Shown here piece by piece: positions 35,467 to 44,535 of a DNA stretch of 64,000 nucleotides; position 1 is the stretch's first letter; the number at the start of each line of letters is the position of its first letter. The notes under the pieces were generated by a model that did no database searches, had not been told where the DNA came from, and saw nothing but the letters and a program-made list of their open reading frames with translations. Source of the DNA: a bacterium (GTDB lineage: Bacteria > Zhuqueibacterota > QNDG01 > JAGLOF01); assembly GCA_016934955.1 (NCBI GenBank), contig JAFGRY010000017.1, positions 97,108 to 161,107 on the forward strand, read 5' to 3'. The position numbers and the translations under genes were made by a program.

Positions 35467-37545
35467 TCAGTTGCCTTCCAGTTCGTCGGCCAGTTTCCCG
35501 GCGTCATAGAGATGCCGCAGCGCTTCCGAGATATAGGCGGTGTGGACCGCGACCGCCCGGTTTATGCGCTCGTCATACATGAACCTGCCCGGCAGACTCT
35601 CGATATTGCCGTCGAAAATCAATCCCACCACTTCCGCTTTCCTGTTGATCACCGGCGATCCCGAATTGCCGCCGATGATGTCACAGCTGCTGACGAAGTT
35701 GACCGGCGTGGAGAGATCGACCCTGTCCTGCCGGTCCCAGAAGCGCCGGGGCAGCATGAAGTCGCCCTCATTATCGAAACTGACGGCCCGGTCATAGAGA
35801 CCGTACAGGGTCGTCTTGCAGGGAGCCTTGGTCCCGTTCATGGGATAGCCGGTCACCGTCCCGTAGGACAGCCGCAGTGTGAACGTGGCATCCGGATAGA
35901 TATCTTTCCCGTAGATGGCGAAACGGGCCCGGGCGATTTTTTCCGCGGCAGATTCGAACGCGCTCTGCATGTGCTCCCTGTTCCACTCGATATTCTCTCT
36001 GAGCAGGGGATCGAGCTTCCGCATGAGCACGATCAGGGGGTCCTTGCAGGCCTTCACCGCTTTTTCGCCGCCTTCTATCAGTTTTTTCCGGAAATTCACA
36101 TCATAGAGTTTTGTTTCTTTGGTCAGCCCGGCTGCCACGTGCTCCGGCGTTTTGCCGTTCAGCACCGTTTTGATAAAGGCATCGTCATCGCCCAGCCCTT
36201 TCTGGGAGAGGCCCAGGGACCAGGTGAGGGTGGCTTCCTCCATGTCCTGAAAAATCGGTGCAGGCGAAAGAAGTCCGAAACGGGTGTTTTCCAGCTCCGC
36301 TTCGTGGTAGCCGTCAAGACGCTCCGCATCCGGTTTCGTAACCTCGGCGGCATAGCGCACGATGTTGATCGCGAGGCCGGTAAGCCGCGAACCGAAGAAC
36401 CCCTGGTAAAACTGGCGGTTTATCCTGTCCGTATCAGATGCCAGTAATGTTTCGATGGTTTCCCACGCGCCGCCGTAGCGCTGCTGCATCTCCGGATCAG
36501 CGGCGATCTGTTTCCGCAGCGCTTCTTCTTTACGCTTGTGCTGATTCATGAGGCTGGTGTCCTGCAGGCCGCCGAATTCGCCGGTCATGGCCTTTTTCGC
36601 GTTCTCGAGGCCGAATATCCGCACCAGCGCCCGCCGTTCCTGCTCTTCCCCTTTGCTTGAATATTCACGCAGCGCCCCGATCCAGGAATCGATCAGCCCC
36701 AGTGTCATCGGGTACTGATAATCGCGCTGATACACGAGCTGCGCGTAGGTGTTGAGACGGTTTGTGGATCCCGGATTGCCTGAGACGAATACCAGATCGT
36801 CTTCTCCCGCTCCCTCTTTGTTCCAGGCGAAAAAGTGCTCCGACTGTACCGGTTTGCCGTTTTCATACACCCTGAAGAACGCGACATCCAGATCGTAGCG
36901 GGGGTAGGTGAAGTTGTCGAAATCGCCGCCGTAATAGGCCGCCTGCCGTTCGGGTGCAAAGACGAGCCGCACATCGGTGTACTCCTTGTATACATAGAGC
37001 CAGTATTCACCGCCGGAGTAGAGCGAAACGACGTTGGAACGGAGTCCGGTCTTCTCTTTACTCTCCTGTTCGATCTCGGCAATCACCGCATCCCTGGCCT
37101 TTAACTTCTCCTGGTCGGATTTCGCACCCGCAATCGCTTGTTCAACTCTCCCGGTGACATTTTTCATGTCGACGAGAACATTCACTTCCAGATCCGAGCT
37201 TTTGATCTCCTGGTCCGGTGTCGCCGCGTAGAATCCGGTGGCCACATAGTTCTGCTCGGGAGTGGAAATCTTCTGCAGCTGTCCCACGGCCACATGGTGA
37301 TTGGTCATCACCAGCCCGTCGGGACTGACAAACGAGCCCGATCCGCCGTCCATAAAACGGACGCTGGCCAGACGTACGTGGTCCAGCCATTCCTGGGTCG
37401 GGGTGAATCCGTATGTTGCCTTCAGCAGTTTGAGGGGCGGATTATCGAAGGTCCACATACCCTCATCGGGAGTGCCGAAGGCCGCGGCTGCAAGCAGCAT
37501 AACCGTCGCCGCAGTGATCAGCTTGATCAGTCGTTTCCTCTGCAT
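35467..37545 (-). CDS. S46 family serine peptidase (dipeptidyl-peptidase 7/11-like)
   Basis: GMWTFDNPPLKLLKATYGFTPTQEWLDHVRLASVRFMDGGSGSFVSPDGLVMTNHHVA; NFVSSCDIIGGNSGSPVINRKAEVVGLIFDGNIESLPGRFMYDE. Confidence 0.95.
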   Translation of the reverse strand: MQRKRLIKLITAATVMLLAAAAFGTPDEGMWTFDNPPLKLLKATYGFTPTQEWLDHVRLASVRFMDGGSGSFVSPDGLVMTNHHVAVGQLQKISTPEQNYVATGFYAATPDQEIKSSDLEVNVLVDMKNVTGRVEQAIAGAKSDQEKLKARDAVIAEIEQESKEKTGLRSNVVSLYSGGEYWLYVYKEYTDVRLVFAPERQAAYYGGDFDNFTYPRYDLDVAFFRVYENGKPVQSEHFFAWNKEGAGEDDLVFVSGNPGSTNRLNTYAQLVYQRDYQYPMTLGLIDSWIGALREYSSKGEEQERRALVRIFGLENAKKAMTGEFGGLQDTSLMNQHKRKEEALRKQIAADPEMQQRYGGAWETIETLLASDTDRINRQFYQGFFGSRLTGLAINIVRYAAEVTKPDAERLDGYHEAELENTRFGLLSPAPIFQDMEEATLTWSLGLSQKGLGDDDAFIKTVLNGKTPEHVAAGLTKETKLYDVNFRKKLIEGGEKAVKACKDPLIVLMRKLDPLLRENIEWNREHMQSAFESAAEKIARARFAIYGKDIYPDATFTLRLSYGTVTGYPMNGTKAPCKTTLYGLYDRAVSFDNEGDFMLPRRFWDRQDRVDLSTPVNFVSSCDIIGGNSGSPVINRKAEVVGLIFDGNIESLPGRFMYDERINRAVAVHTAYISEALRHLYDAGKLADELEGN

Positions 37546-37910
37546 AAGGTGTCTCCTGGTTATTGTGGATTATTGTTGAATGCTCAACCATACTGATATA
37601 TACGAGCAAATATAGCGATTGGATCCAGGAAAAACAAGTGCAGCCGATGGGTAACGGTATGATCCCGGGCCCGGCGGCTATGCCCGTTTCCCGGCAACTG
37701 TACTATTTTGTTGGAAAAGCGGCGAAAAATCAGTTTATTTCCAGGAGCTCCCATTCGCAATTTCAGGGCCGGACCATTCTGTCCCCGGATCAAATGACCC
37801 GGGAATAAAACAGCATCTCTCCTGTTTAATACATATGTCGAACCGGTACGGCTCCTGTGGTCCTGCGATCATGCCGCTGTTACCATCCTGTTAACGGAAG
37901 GAGCCGTTGT

Positions 37911-38132
37911 ATGATATGCCCGTCATGCGGTGAGAACAATTCCGACAATGCCGCACTCTGTACCTACTGCGGGTACAAGTTCAGATTCGGACACGCGTTC
38001 AATGATCCGGCGAACATGACGTTTCTTAAGTCCGGTTCCGCCGGAAAATCCAGAGCAGGCAGGATCGTTTTCTTCCTGTTCCTCCTGGTGATGGTCGTTA
38101 CGGTGATCGTTGCCTCGTTCCTGAAATACTGA
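37911..38132 (+). CDS. Small zinc-ribbon membrane protein
   Basis: MICPSCGENNSDNAALCTYCGYKF...VFFLFLLVMVVTVIVASFLKY: two CxxC knuckles and one C-terminal TM helix. Confidence 0.8.
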   Translation: MICPSCGENNSDNAALCTYCGYKFRFGHAFNDPANMTFLKSGSAGKSRAGRIVFFLFLLVMVVTVIVASFLKY

Positions 38133-38162
38133 TATGTATTGCCGCTTTCAGTCCGGCCGGAG

Positions 38163-38192
38163 TGCGCGGGCATGCATCAGCATGCCCGCGCA
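38163..38192. terminator. 13-bp perfect hairpin downstream of 37911..38132 (putative terminator, no U-tract)
   Basis: TGCGCGGGCATGC-ATCA-GCATGCCCGCGCA. Confidence 0.5.
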
Positions 38193-38291
38193 GCCTGGAA
38201 TTCCATCAGCTGCGAACCGGGCCGCCTGCGCCGGGATATACGAACAATCACGTTCCCCATGATTCCTTGTCCTGCACGAGAGGAGGCTCCG

Positions 38292-40367
38292 ATGCGACAA
38301 TCTTTTTTTCTGCTGATCATCACGATGGCCGGCGCACTTGCCGCTCAACCGGGAACAGAACGTCCCTTGATCACAACCGGTACTCTTTTTGAAGAGATGG
38401 CTGATATGGAGCGCCTGACCAGGTTTCCCGATCCCGCTTTTCGCACCATCCAGTATTCGTCCTTCGATCACCGCAGCACCGTGCCGGGGGGGCCTTACTG
38501 GTTCGCCAATTCCGACGGTTTCGGCGGTGAACCGGTGCCCAATTTTGAAGCGGTGCTGCAGGACCCTGATGACAACGGCATCGGGAGCTATCTGATCGCG
38601 GACGTAGAGGGGCCGGGAGCGATAGTGCGGCTCTGGACGGCCAGTATCGAGGGAACGCTGAGCGTGTATCTCGACCGCTTATCCGATCCTCTATACGAGG
38701 GACCGGCGGATGACTTCTTCCGCCGGCCCTATGACGGGTTTGCCGGGATCGGCGGCATCGACCGGGAGCGGTTCACCACCACTGTATACCAGCGGGATGC
38801 TTCCTATGCTCCCATACCCTTTGCCGAACACCTGCGGGTTGTCTGGAAGGGGAATATTCAGCACATACATTTTTATCAGCTGCAGGTACGGCTGTACGAT
38901 CAGCCGGCGCGTGTGCAGACATTCACTCCCGCCGATATCGAGCGTTACCGTGATACCATACATAGAACGACGGTGCTTCTCAGCGAACCGGGGCGCCCCC
39001 CCGGGGGTGATACCCATCCTTTCAGGACGGCGGTGGCGCCCGGAGCGCATACTCAAGCGCTCACGCTTCGCGGATCGGAAGCCGTTCGCGTATTCACTCT
39101 CAAGATCGAGGCTGTATCGCCTGAGAAAGCGCTGCGGCAGACCGTCCTGAGGATGCACGCGGACGGATACGCCATACCCCAGATCGAGGCGCCCTGCGGA
39201 GACTTCTTCGGCGCCGCACCGGGGATCAATCCCTATGAATCCCTGCCGTTTTCAGTGCATCCCGACGGCACCATGATCTGCCGGTTCGTGATGCCGTTCC
39301 ACGACTCTCTGACCGTTTCATTCGAGAATTACGGTGATCAGCCGGTGGGGATAACCGGATCGGCGGAGACCACAGCGTATACCTGGGATGAGCGGTCCCT
39401 TTACTTCAGAGCCCGTTGGCGGGTAACCCATGATCTCACCGGGCCGAACAGAAATATCTTCGATCTGCCGTTCCTGCTCGCGCAGGGGGCCGGCCTCTAT
39501 GCGGGGACGACATCGATTATTATGAACCCCGCCGATGCGCCTGCGTCCTACGGCAACTGGTGGGGAGAAGGCGATGAAAAGGTGTTCGTCGATGACGATA
39601 CCGTACCATCTTTCTTCGGCACGGGATCGGAGGACTATTACAATTACTCATGGTCGTCTCCCAATATTTTTTATTATCCCTACTGCGGGCAGCCGCGGAA
39701 CGACGGCCCGGGCAACCGCGGGTTCGTCGCCAACTTTCGCTGGCATCTGCTCGACGCCATCCCGTTCCGGGAAAGGATCGCCTTTTATATGGAATTGTAT
39801 CATCATGATGTCACTCCCGGAATGAGCTATGCGCGAACCGGGTACTATTATGCCCGCCCCGGGGTGATCGATGACAGTGAACCGCTGATGGCCGGGGATC
39901 TGCGGGAACTGCGGATGCCGGTCAACTGGCAGCCGTCGGCGGAGAAGGGAGCTGCCGATGCAGTGTTTTATGCGGCCGAGACAGTCGCTGAACCTGGTGA
40001 CCGGACGGAACTGGTTGACGGGGCGATGTGGGAGGGATCGAAGCTGTTTGTCTGGAAACCGGCGGCGGCGGGGGAGACACTGGATGTCTCGCTTCCCGTC
40101 CTGGAGACCGGTCGCTACCGGCTGGTACTGACCGCGGCTCTCTCTCCTGAATCGGGCAGCGCTTCTTTCATGCTTGACGGTCAGGAGATTCTCTTCGCAA
40201 ACGGGCGGAGGGACATCGACTTCCACCGTCCGTTCCGAACGCTCTCACGCAGCTATACGCTCACGACAAAAGAACTGTGGAAAGGCTCTCATACACTCAC
40301 ACTCGTTGCCGGAAGCTCGGAAAACAGAATGATCGGGCTCGATTTTTTCTGGCTGCAGAAGCGGTAG
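38292..40367 (+). CDS. DUF2961 / GH172-like glycoside hydrolase
   Basis: SSFDHRSTVPGGPYWFANSDGFGGEPVPNFEAVLQD...YLIADVEGPGAIVRLWTAS...FFGTGSEDYYNYSWSSPNIFYYPYCGQPRNDG. Confidence 0.9.
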   Translation: MRQSFFLLIITMAGALAAQPGTERPLITTGTLFEEMADMERLTRFPDPAFRTIQYSSFDHRSTVPGGPYWFANSDGFGGEPVPNFEAVLQDPDDNGIGSYLIADVEGPGAIVRLWTASIEGTLSVYLDRLSDPLYEGPADDFFRRPYDGFAGIGGIDRERFTTTVYQRDASYAPIPFAEHLRVVWKGNIQHIHFYQLQVRLYDQPARVQTFTPADIERYRDTIHRTTVLLSEPGRPPGGDTHPFRTAVAPGAHTQALTLRGSEAVRVFTLKIEAVSPEKALRQTVLRMHADGYAIPQIEAPCGDFFGAAPGINPYESLPFSVHPDGTMICRFVMPFHDSLTVSFENYGDQPVGITGSAETTAYTWDERSLYFRARWRVTHDLTGPNRNIFDLPFLLAQGAGLYAGTTSIIMNPADAPASYGNWWGEGDEKVFVDDDTVPSFFGTGSEDYYNYSWSSPNIFYYPYCGQPRNDGPGNRGFVANFRWHLLDAIPFRERIAFYMELYHHDVTPGMSYARTGYYYARPGVIDDSEPLMAGDLRELRMPVNWQPSAEKGAADAVFYAAETVAEPGDRTELVDGAMWEGSKLFVWKPAAAGETLDVSLPVLETGRYRLVLTAALSPESGSASFMLDGQEILFANGRRDIDFHRPFRTLSRSYTLTTKELWKGSHTLTLVAGSSENRMIGLDFFWLQKR

Positions 40368-40576
40368 GCGTCGGAGGACGGTATGATTGCCGGCTGGGTT
40401 CGGTACAATTTTTGCATATTCCTGAAATGCACTGGATAACGCTGAAGCTGCGCCGGAATCGACAGTGACAGCCATGCAATCTGCACCGTGAAATGGAGCA
40501 CCTGTTTTCTCCATGAAATATGGCCTCTTACTAACATGATTGGCGGGTGCAGCAATACAGGCAGGGAGGCACATCC

Positions 40577-40957
40577 ATGGTACTGCAGTTCAGAGAGTAT
40601 CGGGGCCGCAAAATGATCTACCTGGACTGTCGCGGTCTTGATGATCATGACCTGATTCATATTCTGGAAGAGGCGGCGGAAGTGATGCGTCCCATGAATG
40701 AAAAAGTGCCGGTGCTGGCGAACGTTACCGATGTCGCGCTCTCCAGCGAGTTCATGGAAAAGATGAAGTCCCTGACGAGAGACGTGTTTGTCGACAAGGT
40801 GGAGAATACGGCCATCGTCGGCGTGGACGGGTTGAAAAATGTGCTGCTGAAAACGTATAATTTCCTTCTCAATCGGGATCTCCGTACATTCCCCGCCGAA
40901 GAGGAAGCGCTTGAGTGGCTCTATCAGGGAAACAGCCGGATGAAGAAAGAGGAATGA
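40577..40957 (+). CDS. STAS-like small protein, tandem paralogue 1
   Basis: MIYLDCRGLDDHDLIHILEEAAEVMRPMNEKVPVLANVTDV...KVENTAIVGVDGLKNVLLKTYNFLLNRDLRTFPAEEEALEWLY; aligns end to end with the next ORF. Confidence 0.78.
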   Translation: MVLQFREYRGRKMIYLDCRGLDDHDLIHILEEAAEVMRPMNEKVPVLANVTDVALSSEFMEKMKSLTRDVFVDKVENTAIVGVDGLKNVLLKTYNFLLNRDLRTFPAEEEALEWLYQGNSRMKKEE

Positions 40958-41021
40958 ACAGATCGCGTCATGCAGTATTTTATGGTGTGTGAATGATGAT
41001 ACGTAAACAGAGAGGAACAGT

Positions 41022-41381
41022 ATGCTGGCGAAATGGAAGCAATATCAGGATATGGATTATATCTATCTCGACTGCCGCGGACTCAAGGAAACGGAAATGA
41101 TCACGATTCTGGAAGACGCCGCCGAAATAATGAAACCGAAAAGCGAGCAGGTGTTCGTCCTCGCCAATGTGACCGGTGCCGTCATCGCTCCGGAATTCAT
41201 GGAACGTTTCAAGGCGCTGACTGCTGAAGTGTATAAAGAAAAAGTAGCACGGACGGCCATTGTCGGCGTCGACGGCATGAAGAGTGTGATTATCAAGACA
41301 TACAATTTTATCATGGGCAGGGATGTGCATACGTTCGCCTCGGAAGAGGAAGCGCTTGCCTATCTTTACAGCAACCGGTGA
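41022..41381 (+). CDS. STAS-like small protein, tandem paralogue 2
   Basis: YIYLDCRGLKETEMITILEDAAEIMKPKSEQVFVLANVTGA...KVARTAIVGVDGMKSVIIKTYNFIMGRDVHTFASEEEALAYLY. Confidence 0.78.
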   Translation: MLAKWKQYQDMDYIYLDCRGLKETEMITILEDAAEIMKPKSEQVFVLANVTGAVIAPEFMERFKALTAEVYKEKVARTAIVGVDGMKSVIIKTYNFIMGRDVHTFASEEEALAYLYSNR

Positions 41382-41473
41382 CGATGAGGGGCCGCATCGC
41401 TCGTCCTTTCCTGGTGTCGATGCCGGGATACATGTACGAATCGTTTTTTCCCTGAAAAACAGCGGCTAATGGA

Positions 41474-41500
41474 GGCCGGCGAACGCCGGCCATGTTTTTT
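41474..41500 (+). terminator. Rho-independent-like terminator after tandem STAS-like genes
   Basis: GGCCGGC-GAAC-GCCGGCC followed by ATG then T6. Confidence 0.6.
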
Positions 41501-41835
41501 GGGCCGGTGCCGGTCCTCCGCCGCCTTGCCGGCACGGCATACATTGCGTATACCTCCCCTTCAATCAGGATCAGGTACCGAATCCCTCGCTCCATTCAGA
41601 TATGGCTTCTCAATCCCCGGCAGGTGCTGATTTTCTGTCCGGATTCGGACAATCACTGTTTGCAGACGGACATCAATAGGATATCCTCAAAGATTTATTG
41701 ATGTAACTATAATAAAAACAAATATGGCATAGTTCTTGTCTCTTCGCTCGTATACATGATGAGTCAACATATCCGCCGGGCCGGCCGCGAGTGACTGATT
41801 TCCAACCGGCGTGCCGGTTTAATGAAGGGACATCG

Positions 41836-44253
41836 ATGCTGAAAACGTATCTGAAAATCGCATTGCGGAATCTCTCCAGGCAAAAGCTTCCTGTCTTCAT
41901 CAATATATTCGGACTAGCCGTAAGCCTGACGTTATGCCTGCTGACAATGGGGTACATCGTGCATGAGTATCAGTACGATACGTTTCATGAACATGGAGAT
42001 CGCATTGCCCAGCTTTTCTGCAGGTTTGACTTCAAACAATCAGGAATCACCTATGCATATGGTATGCGGCCGTTGGCGCGGGCATTGGTTACTGAATTGC
42101 CCGAGGTCGAAAATGCAGCCGTTTTCACGTATCGATACACCGGTGTCGGCAGAGCAGATGATACGGGCAGGGAAGGGCCTGCCGGCAAGCAAAGTGTACT
42201 GTATGCGGATGCGGATTTTCTGCGGGTGTTCACTTTCCCTTTGCTGGCCGGATCATCCGTCTCGCTCGATGACCCGTTTACCGTACTGCTCACGCAAAAA
42301 GCGGCACATGCCTGGTTCGGAGATGAAAACCCCATCGGCAGGTATTTGAGGATCGGGGATGACACACGGTATGAAATTACGGGTGTTCTGGATGATGTGC
42401 CGCATAACAGCCATCTCGAATTTAATTGTATCGCCTCGGATGCCAGCCTCCGTATGAGCGGAGTACCTGAATATACATGGAGTGATTACACGGAAAAGGA
42501 CCGGTTCGGGGATGACTATGTGTACCTGCTCCTTACGAATCCCGCAGATATCCGTGTGGTCGAGGAGAAAATTCCGTCTATTATTCAGCATCACTTTGAT
42601 CCGGAAACTGCTGCCGCATACTCATTTCAGCTTGTCGCTCTTTCACATATTTATCACAGCGTCGGCAGCTTCAGGAAATGTATCGGCATGCTGTGCCACT
42701 GCAACATGTATTTGATAAGGACGGCTTCCCTGATCACGGCGCTGATATTATTGGTTGCCGTGTTCAATTTTGTGAATCTCGCCACCGCCCGCACGGCATC
42801 CCGGGTAAAGGAAGTGGGATTACGGAAAGTATTTGGCGCAGCCAGGAAACAGCTTGTTTATCAGTTTCTTTTCGAATCGTTTCTTACTGTAGTGGTCGCG
42901 GCGGGAATCGGTCTGCTCGCATATACACTGGTAACGCCGTTCATTACGCCGCTGTTCGGGAAAACCATGTTTGCCGATTTTCTCCGGGATCCGGTAATGG
43001 CCGGTTCGGTCCTGCTGTTTATCGGCCTGGTGAGTGTCGCGGCGGGCGTCTATCCGGCGGTGTATCTTTCCCGGTTCGATCCCATCTCTGTATTTCGGCG
43101 CAGCACGACCATATCATCGGCGAAATCGCTGTTTCGCAAGGTACTGGTTGTCGGTCAATTCGCCGTCGTCACCCTGTTTGTTGCATATACGTTGGTTCTC
43201 AACAATCAAACCAGGTATATGATGGCTATAGACCTTGGTTTCAGGAAAAACAACATCATGCTCCTGCCCCTGAGTAAAGAAATTTCCGCGGGTCGCATTG
43301 AACGATTGAAAACCGAAATTGAGAGGATCGGTGCCGTGCAGGCGGTGACTGCCGTGGACCACCTTCCCGGTGTCAGCGGGGCATACGCCGTTTACTATAC
43401 AAAAGACACCAGGGATCGGGCGAGCAGAGTTCTCGGTACGGGATATTCGGCCGACAAGGATTTTTTCAATGTGTTCGATATCGAACTTGTCCGGGGAAAC
43501 GGTTCTCGGCAGGATCAATCGGCCGATGAGAGCGATTGCGTGTACATTAATGAGTCATTCGCCGCCTCGATGGATATGCGCAACCCGATCGGATACCGGC
43601 TGTATACGGCAGACGGCGAATATCGCGTTGCGGGCGTTTTTAAAGATTTTTACGGTGCGGATATGACGCTGCATCATCGATTCCCGCTGTATATGGTCAA
43701 ACTGATGCCGGGCGAGAGCCGGTACATGTGCGTATCGCTGGAAGCGCGTCAGGTCGGGTCCGCAGTGTCGGACATTCAGGATGTCTGGAACCGGATTCTT
43801 CCCGGCCGTGTATTGTCCTATTCATTTCTGGATGATGAAATCGCGGCGCATTACGCCCCGGTTCGGTTCAGGATTCGTCTCTTGTCACTGCTGTCACTGC
43901 TGTCTGTCTGTATCGCATGTCTTGGTGTCTTCGGGTTCGTTTCCTATGCCACTGAACAGCGGACACGGGAGGTCGGCATCAGAAAAGTGCTCGGGGCTTC
44001 CGTTGGGGACATCATTGCCATTTTCACCGGTGAATTCTTCCGTCTGATCACAATCGCTGCCTTGATCGGATTACCGGCAGCCTTTATCCTGGGAAGGCAA
44101 TTCAGCAGCGGGTATGCGGTGCAGGCGCCTCTCTCCATGTGGATTTTTCTGATCACCGCAGGCGGCTCGGCAATAGTTGTCGGGCTTATGATCGGTTGTC
44201 AGGTCGGGCGGACAGCGTTACGGAATCCTGTTGAATCGTTGCGGAATGAATAG
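41836..44253 (+). CDS. ABC transporter permease, MacB/FtsX type
   Basis: MLKTYLKIALRNLSRQKLPVFINIFGLAVSLTLCLL...FNFVNLATARTASRVKEVGLRKVFGAARKQLVYQFLFESFL...CLGVFGFVSYATEQRTREVGIRKVLGASVGDIIAIF. Confidence 0.94.
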   Translation: MLKTYLKIALRNLSRQKLPVFINIFGLAVSLTLCLLTMGYIVHEYQYDTFHEHGDRIAQLFCRFDFKQSGITYAYGMRPLARALVTELPEVENAAVFTYRYTGVGRADDTGREGPAGKQSVLYADADFLRVFTFPLLAGSSVSLDDPFTVLLTQKAAHAWFGDENPIGRYLRIGDDTRYEITGVLDDVPHNSHLEFNCIASDASLRMSGVPEYTWSDYTEKDRFGDDYVYLLLTNPADIRVVEEKIPSIIQHHFDPETAAAYSFQLVALSHIYHSVGSFRKCIGMLCHCNMYLIRTASLITALILLVAVFNFVNLATARTASRVKEVGLRKVFGAARKQLVYQFLFESFLTVVVAAGIGLLAYTLVTPFITPLFGKTMFADFLRDPVMAGSVLLFIGLVSVAAGVYPAVYLSRFDPISVFRRSTTISSAKSLFRKVLVVGQFAVVTLFVAYTLVLNNQTRYMMAIDLGFRKNNIMLLPLSKEISAGRIERLKTEIERIGAVQAVTAVDHLPGVSGAYAVYYTKDTRDRASRVLGTGYSADKDFFNVFDIELVRGNGSRQDQSADESDCVYINESFAASMDMRNPIGYRLYTADGEYRVAGVFKDFYGADMTLHHRFPLYMVKLMPGESRYMCVSLEARQVGSAVSDIQDVWNRILPGRVLSYSFLDDEIAAHYAPVRFRIRLLSLLSLLSVCIACLGVFGFVSYATEQRTREVGIRKVLGASVGDIIAIFTGEFFRLITIAALIGLPAAFILGRQFSSGYAVQAPLSMWIFLITAGGSAIVVGLMIGCQVGRTALRNPVESLRNE

Positions 44254-44535
44254 CGTCGTGTCAGAGCCGGCACGGTTCCAGCCGTTTTTCCACCGGTCCG
44301 CTCCGTTTCCAATGCATGAGTGCCGCGTCTGCAGCGGAGTTTCTTTGAAAGCCAGCATATCTGCGATGATTGCCGGAATCCGCTCCTCGTCATTTCCGGC
44401 TGCGGATCAGCTGATTTTTTAAAAATGTTTATGGGTGCCCGCAGGTTTTTACCCGTGCAGGATGTTAAAGGGATGGATTCAGCTGAGGATGAACGCTGAA
44501 GAAATATATCCTTACCCGGGAGATTCGCGGGAACG

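Noticed and set aside
37563-37808. 81-aa ORF between the S46 peptidase and the zinc-ribbon gene
   Set aside because: No RBS, no family features, overlaps an antisense ORF; likely non-coding.
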